Source: an uncultured Clostridia bacterium (lineage in GTDB: Bacteria; Bacillota; Clostridia; Lachnospirales; CAG-274). Taken from it: DNA of 5,416 nt. Made by a program: the position numbers and the translations under genes. Position 1 is the first letter of the stretch. The number at the start of each line of letters is the position of its first letter. Positions 5,414 through 5,416 of the stretch are shown here, piece after piece. Location of the stretch: assembly GCA_946630405.1 (NCBI GenBank), contig CAMOYW010000096.1, positions 1-5,416 on the forward strand, in the 5' to 3' direction. The notes beneath the pieces were generated by a model. The model had not been told where the DNA came from. It did no database searches and was given only the letters and a program-made list of their open reading frames with translations.

Positions 5414-5416
5414 AAT

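Noticed and set aside
5316..5416. Promoter for the gene at the right edge
   Set aside because: AT-rich hexamers such as TATTAG occur near 5378, but no -35 box at proper spacing was found.

Overview
The window looks like chromosomal DNA from a Clostridia-type Firmicute, probably a gut or rumen anaerobe related to Ruminococcaceae or Lachnospiraceae. The support is strong purine-rich Shine-Dalgarno sites 5-7 bases before starts, a TTGACA/TAAAAT sigma-A-type promoter, an EF-G paralogue of the type common in Clostridia, a copper-amine-oxidase-type 'stalk' domain on a secreted protein, and moderate GC. No species can be named from the sequence alone.

Layout. Positions 1-557 hold the 3' end of an EF-G-family translational GTPase gene. 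Positions 558-738 are intergenic: a cluster of three overlapping, mutually exclusive hairpins (563-629) that must include the EF-G terminator, a small inverted repeat (654-666), and a well-formed promoter (679-707). Positions 739-5315 hold three tightly packed genes on the + strand. These are (i) a 722-residue cytoplasmic RIFT-barrel / YetA-PcRGLX-like protein, probably acting on a pectin-type or other acidic glycan; (ii) a 392-residue fusion of a STAS (anti-anti-sigma-like) domain to an APH/choline-kinase-fold kinase; and (iii) a 402-residue exported protein with a stalk domain and an MptpB-type (HC-x4-D-R) tyrosine/lipid phosphatase domain. The gaps between them are 9 and 11 bases, and in each gap the Shine-Dalgarno overlaps the upstream stop codon. 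They therefore very probably form one transcript with coupled translation. Positions 5316-5416 hold a near-perfect 15-bp-stem palindrome and then an almost ideal Shine-Dalgarno at the right edge, so another + strand gene should start at or just past base 5415.

How the genes may work together is inference. One promoter drives a carbohydrate-active enzyme, a cytoplasmic regulatory kinase with a partner-switching domain, and an exported phosphatase. The kinase and phosphatase lie on opposite sides of the membrane, so they are unlikely to be a simple write/erase pair. A linked role in sensing or processing a phosphorylated or acidic polysaccharide is possible but not shown. The grouping of STAS-kinase, MptpB-like exported phosphatase and RIFT-barrel enzyme is the most interesting feature here. 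No mobile element with a transposase, no CRISPR array, no tRNA and no rRNA was seen.
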